NCBI GenBank assembly: GCA_031291475.1
Contig: JARLIY010000069.1
Coordinates: 52,857 to 116,856, forward strand
DNA length: 64,000 bases
Origin: Xanthobacteraceae bacterium
GTDB taxonomy: Bacteria; Pseudomonadota; Alphaproteobacteria; Rhizobiales; Xanthobacteraceae
Direction of reading: 5' to 3'
Every line of letters starts with the position of its first letter. The first letter of the stretch is position 1. Below are positions 45,138-53,860 of the stretch, one piece after another. The notes below the pieces were generated by a model. The model made no database searches. It was not told the DNA's origin and worked only from the letters and a program-made list of their open reading frames with translations. The position numbers and the translations under genes were made by a program.

Positions 45138-46105
45138 CCTATCGCGACGCGGTCATCCGCGGCATAGCCCAGGAAATGACGCGCGATCCCGACGTCGTTT
45201 TCATCGGCGAGGATGTCGGCAAGGCCGGCGGCGTGTTCAAGGCGACGGTTGGGCTCTACGAGCAGTTCGGTCCGGTGCGCGTGCGCGACACGCCGATCTC
45301 CGAGCAGGCGATCCTCGGCGCCGCCATGGGCGCGGCCATGACCGGATTAAAGCCGATCGCCGAGATCATGTTCTCGGACTTCATCGCCGTGTGCTTCGAC
45401 TACATCGCCAACGAATTTCCCAAAAGCCGCTACATGTCCAACGGACAGGTCAAATGTCCGCTGGTCGTGCGCACCGGCAACGGCGGCGGCGCGCGCTTCG
45501 GCGCCCAGCATTCGCAGAGCGTCGAGAACTGGTGCATGATGATTCCGGGGCTCAAAGTGGTGGCACCGTCGAGCCCGCGCGATGTGATCGGTCTGATGGC
45601 GGCCGCCGTGCGCGATCCCGATCCGGTAATCTTCTTCGAGCACAAATCGCTATATCCGACCAAGGGCGAAGTACCCGACGGCGAGATCGTCGATACGCTC
45701 GGCACGGCCAAGATCGTGCGGCCGGGCAAGGACGCCACCATCCTGGCGCTCGCCTTGATGGTGCCGCGCGCGGTGGCCGCCGCGGGAAAGCTCAAAAGCG
45801 AGCACGGCATCGACTGCGAGGTGGTCGACGTCCGCTCGCTGGTGCCGCTCGACACGCAGACCATTCTCGGCTCGGTGGCGCGCACGCACCGGCTGTTCAC
45901 CGTGGAGGAAAATCCGCGATTGTGCGGCTGGGGCGCCGAGCTAGTCTCCATCGTCGCCGACGAAGCGTTCTACGACCTCGACGGGCCGCCGGTGCGCATC
46001 ACGACGCCGCATATTCCGCTGCCGGCCGCCGACATATTGGAAGATCTCGCGCTGCCGAGCGTCGAGCGCATCGCCGAGCGCGTCCAGCGCAGCCTCAACG
46101 CCTGA
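45125..46105 (+). CDS. Dehydrogenase E1 beta subunit (PdhB/AcoB type)
   Basis: 326 residues from ATG 45125 (MAELTYRDAVIRGIAQEMTR), overlapping the alpha gene. EDVGKAGGVFKATVGLYEQFG, PISEQAILGAAMGAAMTG and VVDVRSLVPLDTQTI are standard for transketolase-like beta subunits; there is no N-terminal lipoyl domain, unlike pyruvate-dehydrogenase PdhB of many alphaproteobacteria. It forms an alpha2beta2 E1 with its upstream neighbour. Confidence 0.9.
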   Translation: MAELTYRDAVIRGIAQEMTRDPDVVFIGEDVGKAGGVFKATVGLYEQFGPVRVRDTPISEQAILGAAMGAAMTGLKPIAEIMFSDFIAVCFDYIANEFPKSRYMSNGQVKCPLVVRTGNGGGARFGAQHSQSVENWCMMIPGLKVVAPSSPRDVIGLMAAAVRDPDPVIFFEHKSLYPTKGEVPDGEIVDTLGTAKIVRPGKDATILALALMVPRAVAAAGKLKSEHGIDCEVVDVRSLVPLDTQTILGSVARTHRLFTVEENPRLCGWGAELVSIVADEAFYDLDGPPVRITTPHIPLPAADILEDLALPSVERIAERVQRSLNA

Positions 46106-46118
46106 CAGGAGGATCATG

Positions 46119-46439
46119 ATGGCCAACGAACCGACCCGGCAAAACCCGAGCGGACCGATCGGTACCGAAGTTCTGTTCGAGAACGAGCAGGTGCGGGTGT
46201 GGGACATGCAAGTTCCGCCGGGCGGAAAGAAGGCCTGGCACCATCACACACTGGATTACGTCATCATCAACGTCACCGGCGGCAAGATCGAGCTCGAGAA
46301 TGTGGACGGTCATTCCATCATCGCCGACGATAAGGTCGGCGGCGTGATCTGGAAGGACGCCGGCGAGAAGCACGAGCTGCGCAACCTCAGCGGCAAGCCC
46401 TATCGGAATATCCTGGTCGAGCTGAAAAACGGCAAGTGA
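46119..46439 (+). CDS. Small cupin-fold protein
   Basis: 106 residues from ATG 46119, six bases after AGGAGG at 46107-46112; ATG 46116 is adjacent. The cupin metal motif is WHHHTLDYVIINVTGG, then DAGEKHELRN, giving about three His and one Glu as possible ligands. It sits between E1 beta and the aldehyde dehydrogenase, so it may be an isomerase, a lyase or a regulator specific to this pathway. Function not known. Confidence 0.8.
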   Translation: MANEPTRQNPSGPIGTEVLFENEQVRVWDMQVPPGGKKAWHHHTLDYVIINVTGGKIELENVDGHSIIADDKVGGVIWKDAGEKHELRNLSGKPYRNILVELKNGK

Positions 46440-46491
46440 AGGCAAGCGGGACGAGCGCGAAAAGTCGAGCGCCAAAGATGGGTGCCAAACC

Positions 46492-47952
46492 ATGAGTACG
46501 ATGTACGACAACCTTCTCGCCAATGTGCCGACCGATTTGTGGATCGGCGGCAAATGGCGCAAATCCTCCGACGGCGCCCGCTTCGACGTGATCGACCCGG
46601 CGACCGAGAACAAGGTCGCCTCGGTGGCGAGCGCCACCGTCGAGGACGCCAAGGCCGCGCTTGACGCCGCGGCCGCCGCCTTCCCCGGCTGGGCCGCCAG
46701 AAAGCCGCGCGAACGCGGCGAAATCCTGCGCAAATCGTTCGAGCTGATCATGCGCGACGCCGAGCGGCTGGCGAAGCTGATCACCATCGAGAACGGCAAG
46801 GCGCTGTCCGACTCGCGCGGCGAGGTCGCCTATGCCGCCGAGTTCTTCCGCTGGTACGCCGAGGAGGCGGTGCGCAATATCGGCGAAGTGAGCCGCGCGC
46901 CGTCATCGGGCGCGCGCATTTTCGTGCATCACAAGCCGGCGGGCATCGCCGTCCTGGTGACGCCGTGGAATTTCCCGGCCGCCATGGCCACGCGCAAGAT
47001 CGGCCCGGCGCTCGCCGCCGGCTGCCCGGTGGTGCTCAAGCCCGCGTCCGATACGCCGCTCACCATGCTGGCGCTGATGCCGAACCTGGAAGAGGCCGGC
47101 GTGCCGCCGGGCGTGGTCAACGTCATTCCCTCGCGCTCCTCCGGCAAGGTGGTGGGCGCGATGCTGCACGATCCGCGCGTGCGCATTGTGTCGTTCACCG
47201 GTTCGACCGAGGTCGGCCGAAAGCTTCTGCATGAAGCCGCCGACAATATCCTCAAGCCGGCCATGGAGCTCGGCGGCAACGCGCCGTTCATCGTCTTCGA
47301 CGACGCCGACATCGACGCCGCGATCGAAGGCGCCATGGTCGCCAAGATGCGCAACATGGGCGAGGCCTGCACCGCGGCCAACCGCTTCTACGTGCACGAG
47401 AAGGTGCACGACGAGTTTGCCAAGAAGCTCACCGCCAAGATGGCCGGCCTGAAAATGGGCAGCGGCCTCGACGACGGCGTGGCGCTCGGCCCGCTGGTCA
47501 ACAAGGACGGCCTCGACAAGGTGATCGAGCTGGTCAACGACGCGGTGAAGAAGGGCGCCAAGGTGCTCACCGGCGGCAAGACGCCGTCCGGGCCCGGCTT
47601 CTTCTATCCGGCGACCGTGCTCACCAACGTGTCTGACGACGCCAAAATGCTCAACGAGGAGATTTTCGGCCCCGTGGCCTCGTTGCAGACCTTCACGTCC
47701 GAGGACGAGGTGGTCACGCGCGCGAATCACACCGAATACGGCCTAGTCGCCTACGTCTACACCAAGGATTTGAGCCGCGGCATGCGGGTGTCGGAGAAGC
47801 TCGACTTCGGCATGATCGGGCTCAATCGCGGCATCGTCTCCGATCCGGCCGCGCCGTTCGGCGGCGTCAAGCAATCCGGCCTCGGCCGCGAGGGCGCGCA
47901 TGAAGGGCTGATGGAATTCATGGAGACGCAGTACGTCTCGGTGACGTGGTGA
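46492..47952 (+). CDS. gabD: NAD(P)-dependent succinate-semialdehyde dehydrogenase-like
   Basis: 486 residues. Aldehyde dehydrogenase fold with general base Glu259 (MELGGNAPF) and nucleophile Cys293 (GEACTAANRFYV); cofactor region VTPWNFPAAMATRK and FTGSTEVGR. The closest pattern is GabD-type succinate-semialdehyde dehydrogenase, but the true substrate in this cluster could be another semialdehyde. It ends 18 bases before the E2 gene and shares its direction. Confidence 0.88.
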   Translation: MSTMYDNLLANVPTDLWIGGKWRKSSDGARFDVIDPATENKVASVASATVEDAKAALDAAAAAFPGWAARKPRERGEILRKSFELIMRDAERLAKLITIENGKALSDSRGEVAYAAEFFRWYAEEAVRNIGEVSRAPSSGARIFVHHKPAGIAVLVTPWNFPAAMATRKIGPALAAGCPVVLKPASDTPLTMLALMPNLEEAGVPPGVVNVIPSRSSGKVVGAMLHDPRVRIVSFTGSTEVGRKLLHEAADNILKPAMELGGNAPFIVFDDADIDAAIEGAMVAKMRNMGEACTAANRFYVHEKVHDEFAKKLTAKMAGLKMGSGLDDGVALGPLVNKDGLDKVIELVNDAVKKGAKVLTGGKTPSGPGFFYPATVLTNVSDDAKMLNEEIFGPVASLQTFTSEDEVVTRANHTEYGLVAYVYTKDLSRGMRVSEKLDFGMIGLNRGIVSDPAAPFGGVKQSGLGREGAHEGLMEFMETQYVSVTW

Positions 47953-47970
47953 ACGCCGTCGGGCATTGAA

Positions 47971-49299
47971 ATGAACATCCTCATGCCGCAACTCGGCGAG
48001 ACGGTCGCCGAGGGCAAAATCACGCAATGGTTCAAGTCGGCCGGCGACGCGGTGCAGCCGGGCGACAATCTATTCGAGATCGAGACCGACAAGGTGTCGA
48101 TGGAGGTACCGGCGACGGAAGCCGGCGTGCTCAGCGAAATCCGCGTGCCCGCCGGCGAAGTGGCGCGGGTCGGCGCCGTAGTCGGCGTCATCGGCGCGCC
48201 TGGCACGCCCGTTTCGGCCGCCGCGGCGCCAGCCGCAAGGCCGACCGCCACGCCGCCGCTCGCCAAAGCACCTGCCGCGCCGCCGACCGGGTATGAAAGC
48301 GAAGCGGCACTGGCGCCGGCGGCGCGCGGGCCGATCAAGCTCGATCCGTTCTTTGAGGTGCGCACGCCCGAGCGCAATTTCGGCCCGGCACGGCTCGCCG
48401 GCGGCATTACGGTGACGCCGCTGGCGCGGCGGCTCGCGAGCGAAGCCGGCATCGATTTGTCGCGCGTGCGCGGCTCCGGCCCGCATGGCCGCATCGTCGC
48501 CCGCGACCTGGAAAACGTGCCGCCGCCGGCGGCGCGGGCGCCGCTCGGCGAGGGCCTGAGCGGCGGTCAGATCAAGGCGCTCTACGATCCTGCGGGCTAC
48601 GAAGAAGTCTCGCTTGATGCCATGCGCCGGACCATCGCTGCGCGGTTGCAGCAGGCCAAGCAGACCATCCCGCATTTTTACCTCACGGCCGACATTACCA
48701 TCGATCGCCTGATCGCGGTGCGCGAGGAAGCCAACGCGGCGACACCGAAAGACCGCGACGGCAAGCCTACGTTTAAGCTTTCGCTCAACGATTTCATCAT
48801 CCGCGCGCTGGCGCTTGCCTTGCAACGCGTGCCGGCGGCAAATGCGGTGTGGGCCGGCGACCGCGTCCTGCGCCTCAAGCACAGCGATATCGGCGTCGCC
48901 GTGGCACTCGACGGCGGGCTGATCGCGCCGATCGTGCGGGCCGCGGAGACGAAATCGCTCACGGCCATCTCCGCCGAGATGAAAGACCTCGCCGCGCGAG
49001 CCCGCGACAAGAAGCTCAAGCCCGCCGAATATCAGGGCGGCTCGACCGCGATTTCCAATCTCGGCATGTACGGCGTGCGCGAATTCTCCGCCATCATCAA
49101 TCCGCCGCAGGCGACGATCCTCGCGGTCGGCGCCGCGCGCCGGCAGGCGGTCGAAACCGCCGACGGCGGCGTCGCTTTCGCCAGCATGTTGACCGCGACA
49201 TTGTCCTGCGACCATCGCTTGGTCGACGGCGCGCTCGGCGCCGAGCTATTGGCCGCGATCAAAGCGCTCCTTGAAACGCCGGTGACCATGCTGGTGTGA
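47971..49299 (+). CDS. Dihydrolipoamide acyltransferase (E2)
   Basis: 442 residues. One lipoyl domain (lipoyl Lys41 in EIETDKVSMEV), an Ala/Pro linker, an E3/E1-binding domain (VTPLARRLASEAGID), and the acyltransferase core with catalytic DHRLVDG near residue 415 and SNLGMYGVREFSAIINPPQ. Acyl specificity is not predictable. It assembles with E1 alpha/beta at 44.1-46.1 kb; no dihydrolipoamide dehydrogenase is nearby, so E3 must come from elsewhere. Confidence 0.92.
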   Translation: MNILMPQLGETVAEGKITQWFKSAGDAVQPGDNLFEIETDKVSMEVPATEAGVLSEIRVPAGEVARVGAVVGVIGAPGTPVSAAAAPAARPTATPPLAKAPAAPPTGYESEAALAPAARGPIKLDPFFEVRTPERNFGPARLAGGITVTPLARRLASEAGIDLSRVRGSGPHGRIVARDLENVPPPAARAPLGEGLSGGQIKALYDPAGYEEVSLDAMRRTIAARLQQAKQTIPHFYLTADITIDRLIAVREEANAATPKDRDGKPTFKLSLNDFIIRALALALQRVPAANAVWAGDRVLRLKHSDIGVAVALDGGLIAPIVRAAETKSLTAISAEMKDLAARARDKKLKPAEYQGGSTAISNLGMYGVREFSAIINPPQATILAVGAARRQAVETADGGVAFASMLTATLSCDHRLVDGALGAELLAAIKALLETPVTMLV

Positions 49300-49312
49300 T
49301 GCCGGATCGACA

Positions 49313-50284
49313 ATGGCCGCCGACAAGTCCGAGCTGCTGTTGATCGGTCCGTTGCGGCCGGTCCTCGCCAGCGGCTTCGCCAACTTCGCCGTGCACAGCC
49401 TCGCCATGGTGGCGAACCGCGACGCGCGTCTTTCCTCGCTCGGCCATGTCCGCGCCATGGCCGTGAGCGCGCCGGGCGAGCCGGTCGACGATCGCTTGTT
49501 CGCGCGCCTGCCCAGGCTTGAGATCATTTCCAGCTTCGGCGTCGGCTACGATCACATCGACGCGGCCGCCGCCGCAAAGCGCGGCATCGTGGTCACGCAT
49601 ACGCCCGGCGTGCTCACCGAAGAAGTCGCCGATACCGCCATCGGGCTTTTGCTGTGCACGGTGCGCGAACTGCCGCAAGCCGAGCGTTACCTGCGCGCGG
49701 GCAAATGGCGCGAGAGCAACTATCCTTTGAGCCCGGCGACGTTGCGCAATCGCAGCGTCGGCCTGGTCGGAATGGGGCGCATCGGCCTGGCGATCGCGCG
49801 CCGGCTCGAATCCTTCGGCGTGCCGGTCGTCTATCACACGCGCACGCAACGGCCGGAGCTCGCCTATCGCCACTATCCGCGGCTGATCGACATGGCGTGC
49901 GCCGTCGATACGTTGATCGTCATTGTGCCGGGCGGCGCGGAGACGCGGAACATGATCGATGCATCCGTGCTCGAAGCCCTCGGCCCCGACGGCATCCTCA
50001 TCAATGTGGCGCGCGGCTCGGTGGTCGATGAGCCGGCGCTGATCGCGGCGCTCAAGGCAAGAAAGATCATGGCCGCCGGCCTCGATGTATTCGTCAACGA
50101 GCCCGAGGTGCCGGAGGAGTTACTGACCATGGAGAACGTCGTCCTGCTGCCGCATCTCGGCTCGGCGTCGGTCTTCACGCGCGAGAAGATGGACCAGCTG
50201 CTGGTCAACAACATCCTCGCCTGGGCGGCGGGCAAGCCGCCGCTGACGCCGGTGCCGGAAACGCCGTGGCGGTCTTGGCGCTAA
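49313..50284 (+). CDS. D-isomer-specific 2-hydroxyacid dehydrogenase
   Basis: 323 residues. NAD motif GLVGMGRIGLAIARRL, catalytic Arg in NVARGSVVDE, Glu in NEPEVPEEL, and His in LLPHLGSAS. Relatives reduce glyoxylate, hydroxypyruvate or 2-oxo acids to D-hydroxyacids. Last gene of the cluster, 13 bases after E2, suggesting it produces or consumes the 2-oxo acid that E1/E2 acts on. That link is inference from order. Confidence 0.88.
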   Translation: MAADKSELLLIGPLRPVLASGFANFAVHSLAMVANRDARLSSLGHVRAMAVSAPGEPVDDRLFARLPRLEIISSFGVGYDHIDAAAAAKRGIVVTHTPGVLTEEVADTAIGLLLCTVRELPQAERYLRAGKWRESNYPLSPATLRNRSVGLVGMGRIGLAIARRLESFGVPVVYHTRTQRPELAYRHYPRLIDMACAVDTLIVIVPGGAETRNMIDASVLEALGPDGILINVARGSVVDEPALIAALKARKIMAAGLDVFVNEPEVPEELLTMENVVLLPHLGSASVFTREKMDQLLVNNILAWAAGKPPLTPVPETPWRSWR

Positions 50285-50296
50285 ACGGCTGAGGGC

Positions 50297-51910
50297 CTAC
50301 TCCGCCGCGATCCGCACTTCTGGAGCGGCGGCGCGCACGTCGGCTTCGACGTGATCCTCGAACTGCACGAAGTTCTTCTGGAACATGTCAACCAGCTTGC
50401 GCGCGGTCTGGTCGAATTCGAGCTTGTTCTGCCAGGTCTTCTGCGGATAGAGCAGGTGCGGCTCGACGCCGGTGAGCTGGGTCGGCACGGCAAAGCCGAA
50501 ATACGAATCGGTGCGGAATTTGACGTTCCTGAGCGAACCGTCGAGCGCTGCGGTCAGCAGCGTCCGCGTCACCTTGATCGGCATGCGGCGGCCGACGCCG
50601 TAGATCCCACCGGTCCAGCCGGTATTGACCAGCCAGCAATCGACGCCGTGGGCGCTGATCAATTCGCGCAGCAGATTGCCGTAGATCGAAGGATGGCGCG
50701 GCAGAAACGGCGCGCCGAAGCAGGTGGAGAATTCCGGCTGCACGCCGACCAGCCCCTTTTCGGTGCCCGCGACCTTGGCGGTGTAGCCGGAGAGGAAATG
50801 ATACATCGCCTGCGCCGGCGTCAATTTCGCGATCGGCGGCATAACACCGAACGCGTCGGCGGTGAGCAGCACGATGTTCTTCGGCATGCCGGCGCGGCCG
50901 GTGCGCGAAGCATTGGGGATGAAATCGAGCGGATAGGCGGCGCGGGTGTTTTCCGTCTTCGAGTCGTCGTCGAAGTCGCAGACGCGCGTATCGGGATCGA
51001 ACACCACGTTTTCGAGCACGGTGCCGAAGCGGCGGGTCGTGGCGAAAATCTCCGGCTCCGCTTCGGCGGAGAGCTTGATGCATTTGGCGTAGCACCCGCC
51101 TTCGAAATTGAACACGCCCTGCGGGCCCCAGCCGTGCTCGTCGTCGCCGATCAGGGTGCGGTTGGGATCGGCCGATAACGTCGTCTTGCCCGTGCCGGAC
51201 AGGCCGAAGAACAGCGCCACGTCGCCCGCGGGCCCCACATTGGCGGAGCAATGCATCGGCATCACGCTCTCAGCCGGCAGATAATAGTTGAGCGTGGTGA
51301 AAACCGATTTCTTCATCTCCCCGGCATAAGAGCTGCCACCGATGAGAATGATGCGCCGCGTGAAATCGATGGCGATGACGGTTTCGCTGCGCACGCCGTG
51401 GCGCTTGGGGTCGGCCTTGAACGACGGCAGCGACAGGATGGTGAAGTCGGGAACGTAGTGCGACAGCTCGGCGCGCTCCGGCCTGATCAACAGCGCGCGG
51501 ATGAACATCGAATGCCAGGCGAGCTCGGTATAGACGCGGGTCCGGATGCGATATTTCGGATCGGCGCCGCCATAGAGATCCTGCGCGAATAAAGTTTTGC
51601 CTTTGGCGTGAGCGATGAAATCCTCGAACAGCAGCTGGAATTTTTCCGGCGTCAGCCGACCGTTCTTTTCCCACCACACCGATTTCTCGGTCTGGGCGTC
51701 GACGACGACGAATTTGTCCTTGGGGCTGCGGCCGGTATGAACGCCGGTCTCGGCGCAGAATGCTCCGCCCTGGACGAGGTGGCCTTCGCAGTTGGCGATG
51801 GCGTGCTCGACCAGAACCGTATCGGGTAAATTCCAGTGGATGGCGGCGAGGTGTTTTAAGCCGAATTTGTCGGCGCCGTAGGCGCCATTGCGCAGACCGG
51901 TTTCCTTCAC
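50297..51910 (-). CDS. pckA: ATP-dependent phosphoenolpyruvate carboxykinase
   Basis: 537 residues. Converts oxaloacetate to PEP for gluconeogenesis. Substrate motif [11 protein letters not shown] near the N-terminus; the P-loop [16 protein letters not shown] and [15 protein letters not shown] are conserved. Normal length. It is divergent from the ChvI/ChvG locus with a HugZ-like gene between. A sigma-70-type promoter lies about 80-105 bases upstream; the leader contains an eight-pair CTCGGGCC hairpin (51927-51950). Confidence 0.96.
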   Translation of the reverse strand: MKETGLRNGAYGADKFGLKHLAAIHWNLPDTVLVEHAIANCEGHLVQGGAFCAETGVHTGRSPKDKFVVVDAQTEKSVWWEKNGRLTPEKFQLLFEDFIAHAKGKTLFAQDLYGGADPKYRIRTRVYTELAWHSMFIRALLIRPERAELSHYVPDFTILSLPSFKADPKRHGVRSETVIAIDFTRRIILIGGSSYAGEMKKSVFTTLNYYLPAESVMPMHCSANVGPAGDVALFFGLSGTGKTTLSADPNRTLIGDDEHGWGPQGVFNFEGGCYAKCIKLSAEAEPEIFATTRRFGTVLENVVFDPDTRVCDFDDDSKTENTRAAYPLDFIPNASRTGRAGMPKNIVLLTADAFGVMPPIAKLTPAQAMYHFLSGYTAKVAGTEKGLVGVQPEFSTCFGAPFLPRHPSIYGNLLRELISAHGVDCWLVNTGWTGGIYGVGRRMPIKVTRTLLTAALDGSLRNVKFRTDSYFGFAVPTQLTGVEPHLLYPQKTWQNKLEFDQTARKLVDMFQKNFVQFEDHVEADVRAAAPEVRIAAE

Positions 51911-51986
51911 GCTCGCCTCCGCGACTCTCGGGCCTCGGCGGGGGCCCGAGTGCCAATCGACTTATGTCCGCTGACGGACGCGCGAC

Positions 51987-52015
51987 CCTATAGCGAGCAT
52001 CCTAGCACCTGCCAA
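51987..52015 (-). promoter_or_regulatory. Sigma-70-type promoter for pckA
   Basis: Minus strand: -35 TTGGCA (52015-52010), 17-base spacer, -10 TATAGG (51992-51987). Five and four of six bases match. The -35 half overlaps short direct repeats of CACCT/GCCAAG, a possible regulator contact area. Confidence 0.5.
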
Positions 52016-52094
52016 GCACCTACCAAGACCGGCTCGCATCACAAGGCTAACCGTGGAAAACTCCGTGCGTTCCCGCGTTGCACCGCAGCAAACG

Positions 52095-52892
52095 TTACCC
52101 GCCGCGCGCCGACTTCGCCAAATCCACCACCATCTGGCGTAACGCGCCGGTGGTGGTGACCCGCGCCGGGAATTGCAGGCGCAACGTCGCTTCCCCGAGC
52201 GCGAGATCAAGACCTTCCGGATCGAGCCCGGTGAGCCGCCACGCACCGTCTTCGCCGCCAAGGAGCTTGGTGGCGTAGAGCCGTACCGCTTCGGCGTGAT
52301 CGTTATTCATGTGCGCGAGCGCACTGGCTTCGGCCTCGATCAAATTCTCGGCGCCGGCAAGGTCGATGATCACGTCGGCGGCTTTCAGATCGGCGGCGCG
52401 GGCAAAGCCGGCATTGAGGTGCGCGGAAACGACCTTAAGGCGCCAGAACGCGAAGTCGGCAAAGCCCGCGTAAAGCTCGGACTTGGGGTGGCGGGCGAGG
52501 AAGCGCCGGCGCAAACGCGGCTCCTCGCCATGGTCGCGCGCAATCTCCGCGAAAGTACCGAGCACGGTCAGGCGCGGACGCGCGAGCGGGTCGCCGCGGC
52601 CGGCCGACGACAGCAAGAGCGAAGCGCGGGCGTCCTTTTCCAGATTGGCGGTGTGGGTGGAAAGCCGCGAGACGAGGATGAGCGGCGAGCCGTCGACATC
52701 GGTCGCCACGTTAACCAATGACGCGAAAGGATGCCCGGTGTTGCGGTCGATGGTCGCAAGCGCGCCGGCCCGCGTCGCGCGCAGCAGCGTCTTGGCCGCT
52801 GCCGCGGCGTCAAAGTCCGCCGCGGAAGCGTTCTCCGGCAGGCGATCGGGCATGAAACCCGGCAAAGGGGCGGACTTGCTGGCGTCGGCCAT
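52095..52892 (-). CDS. HugZ-like flavin/heme-associated protein (PPOX fold plus DUF2470)
   Basis: 265 residues from ATG 52892 ([20 protein letters not shown]). N-terminal split-barrel FMN-binding domain (about 20-165, ATIDRNTGHPFASLVNVATD) and a C-terminal DUF2470 domain with the HMNNDHAEAVRLYA stretch, the combination seen in HugZ/HutZ-type heme-utilisation proteins. Binding of heme or FMN cannot be confirmed here. It stands between pckA and chvI and is divergent from chvI by 131 bases. Confidence 0.82.
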   Translation of the reverse strand: MADASKSAPLPGFMPDRLPENASAADFDAAAAAKTLLRATRAGALATIDRNTGHPFASLVNVATDVDGSPLILVSRLSTHTANLEKDARASLLLSSAGRGDPLARPRLTVLGTFAEIARDHGEEPRLRRRFLARHPKSELYAGFADFAFWRLKVVSAHLNAGFARAADLKAADVIIDLAGAENLIEAEASALAHMNNDHAEAVRLYATKLLGGEDGAWRLTGLDPEGLDLALGEATLRLQFPARVTTTGALRQMVVDLAKSARGG

Positions 52893-53023
52893 ATCCTGCT
52901 CGCTCCGCGACAATTGCCCTGATTTCGCCTTGTCTGGTCACACTTCCGCCCCTACATGGGGTTTGAAAGGCTATGGGGCCGGGGCGCATGATGCTTGCGG
53001 CCGACTCATGTTAGAAGGCCGCC

Positions 53024-53719
53024 ATGCCGACAATCGCTCTCGTCGATGACGACCGCAATATCCTCACCTCGGTGTCCATCGCACTCGAGGCCGAAGGATA
53101 CCGGATCACGACCTATACCGACGGCGCCTCGGCGCTCGACGGTTTCAAGACCGCGCTGCCGGATCTCGCCATTCTCGATATCAAGATGCCACGCATGGAC
53201 GGCATGGAAACGTTGCGCCGGCTGCGGCAGAAATCGGATCTGCCGGTGATTTTCCTCACCTCCAAAGACGAGGAGATCGACGAATTGTTCGGCCTGAAAA
53301 TGGGGGCCGACGATTTCATCCGCAAACCGTTTTCGCAGCGGCTCCTGGTCGAGCGGGTCAAGGCGGTGTTGCGCCGCGCCTCACCGAAAGACGGCGCCGT
53401 GCCGAAGGAAGCCGACAGCAAGGTTCTCGAGCGCGGGCTCCTGCGCATGGATCCGGAGCGCCACACCTGCACTTGGAAGAATGAAGCGGTGACGCTCACC
53501 GTCACCGAGTTTCTCATCCTGCAAGCGCTGGCGAGCCGGCCGGGTGTGGTGAAGAGCCGCAACGCTTTGATGGATGCTGCATACGACGATCAGGTCTACG
53601 TCGACGACCGCACCATCGACAGCCACATCAAGCGGCTGCGCAAAAAGTTCAAGGCAAGCGACGACGAATTCGATATGATTGAGACGCTATACGGCGTCGG
53701 TTATCGTTTTAAGGAATAA
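53024..53719 (+). CDS. chvI: ChvI-type response regulator
   Basis: 231 residues. OmpR-family regulator: receiver [20 protein letters not shown] with phospho-acceptor Asp52 and Lys in [13 protein letters not shown]-terminal winged helix [17 protein letters not shown] through [11 protein letters not shown]. With ChvG it controls envelope, acid and host-related genes in Rhizobiales. A palindromic repeat (53725-53775) separates it from chvG. Confidence 0.94.
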   Translation: MPTIALVDDDRNILTSVSIALEAEGYRITTYTDGASALDGFKTALPDLAILDIKMPRMDGMETLRRLRQKSDLPVIFLTSKDEEIDELFGLKMGADDFIRKPFSQRLLVERVKAVLRRASPKDGAVPKEADSKVLERGLLRMDPERHTCTWKNEAVTLTVTEFLILQALASRPGVVKSRNALMDAAYDDQVYVDDRTIDSHIKRLRKKFKASDDEFDMIETLYGVGYRFKE

Positions 53720-53724
53720 GCGCC

Positions 53725-53775
53725 AGAGCATGATCCGGAAAAGTGGAATCCGGTTTTCCGATAAGATCATGCTCC
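53725..53775. repeat. GCATGATCCGGAAAAG...GATCATGCTCC palindromic repeat
   Basis: AGAGCATGATCCGGAAAAG, centre TGGAAT, CCGGTTTTCCGATAAGATC then ATGCTCC: the most complete copy of the family, in the 141-base gap between chvI and chvG, six bases after the chvI stop. Confidence 0.85.
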
Positions 53776-53860
53776 AATAATAGTCTGTTTTGCGCAAAAG
53801 GCCGTGGACAACCGAATTTGATCCATGGGCCCTGACTGGGACGGCTGACGTGCGGTAGTA

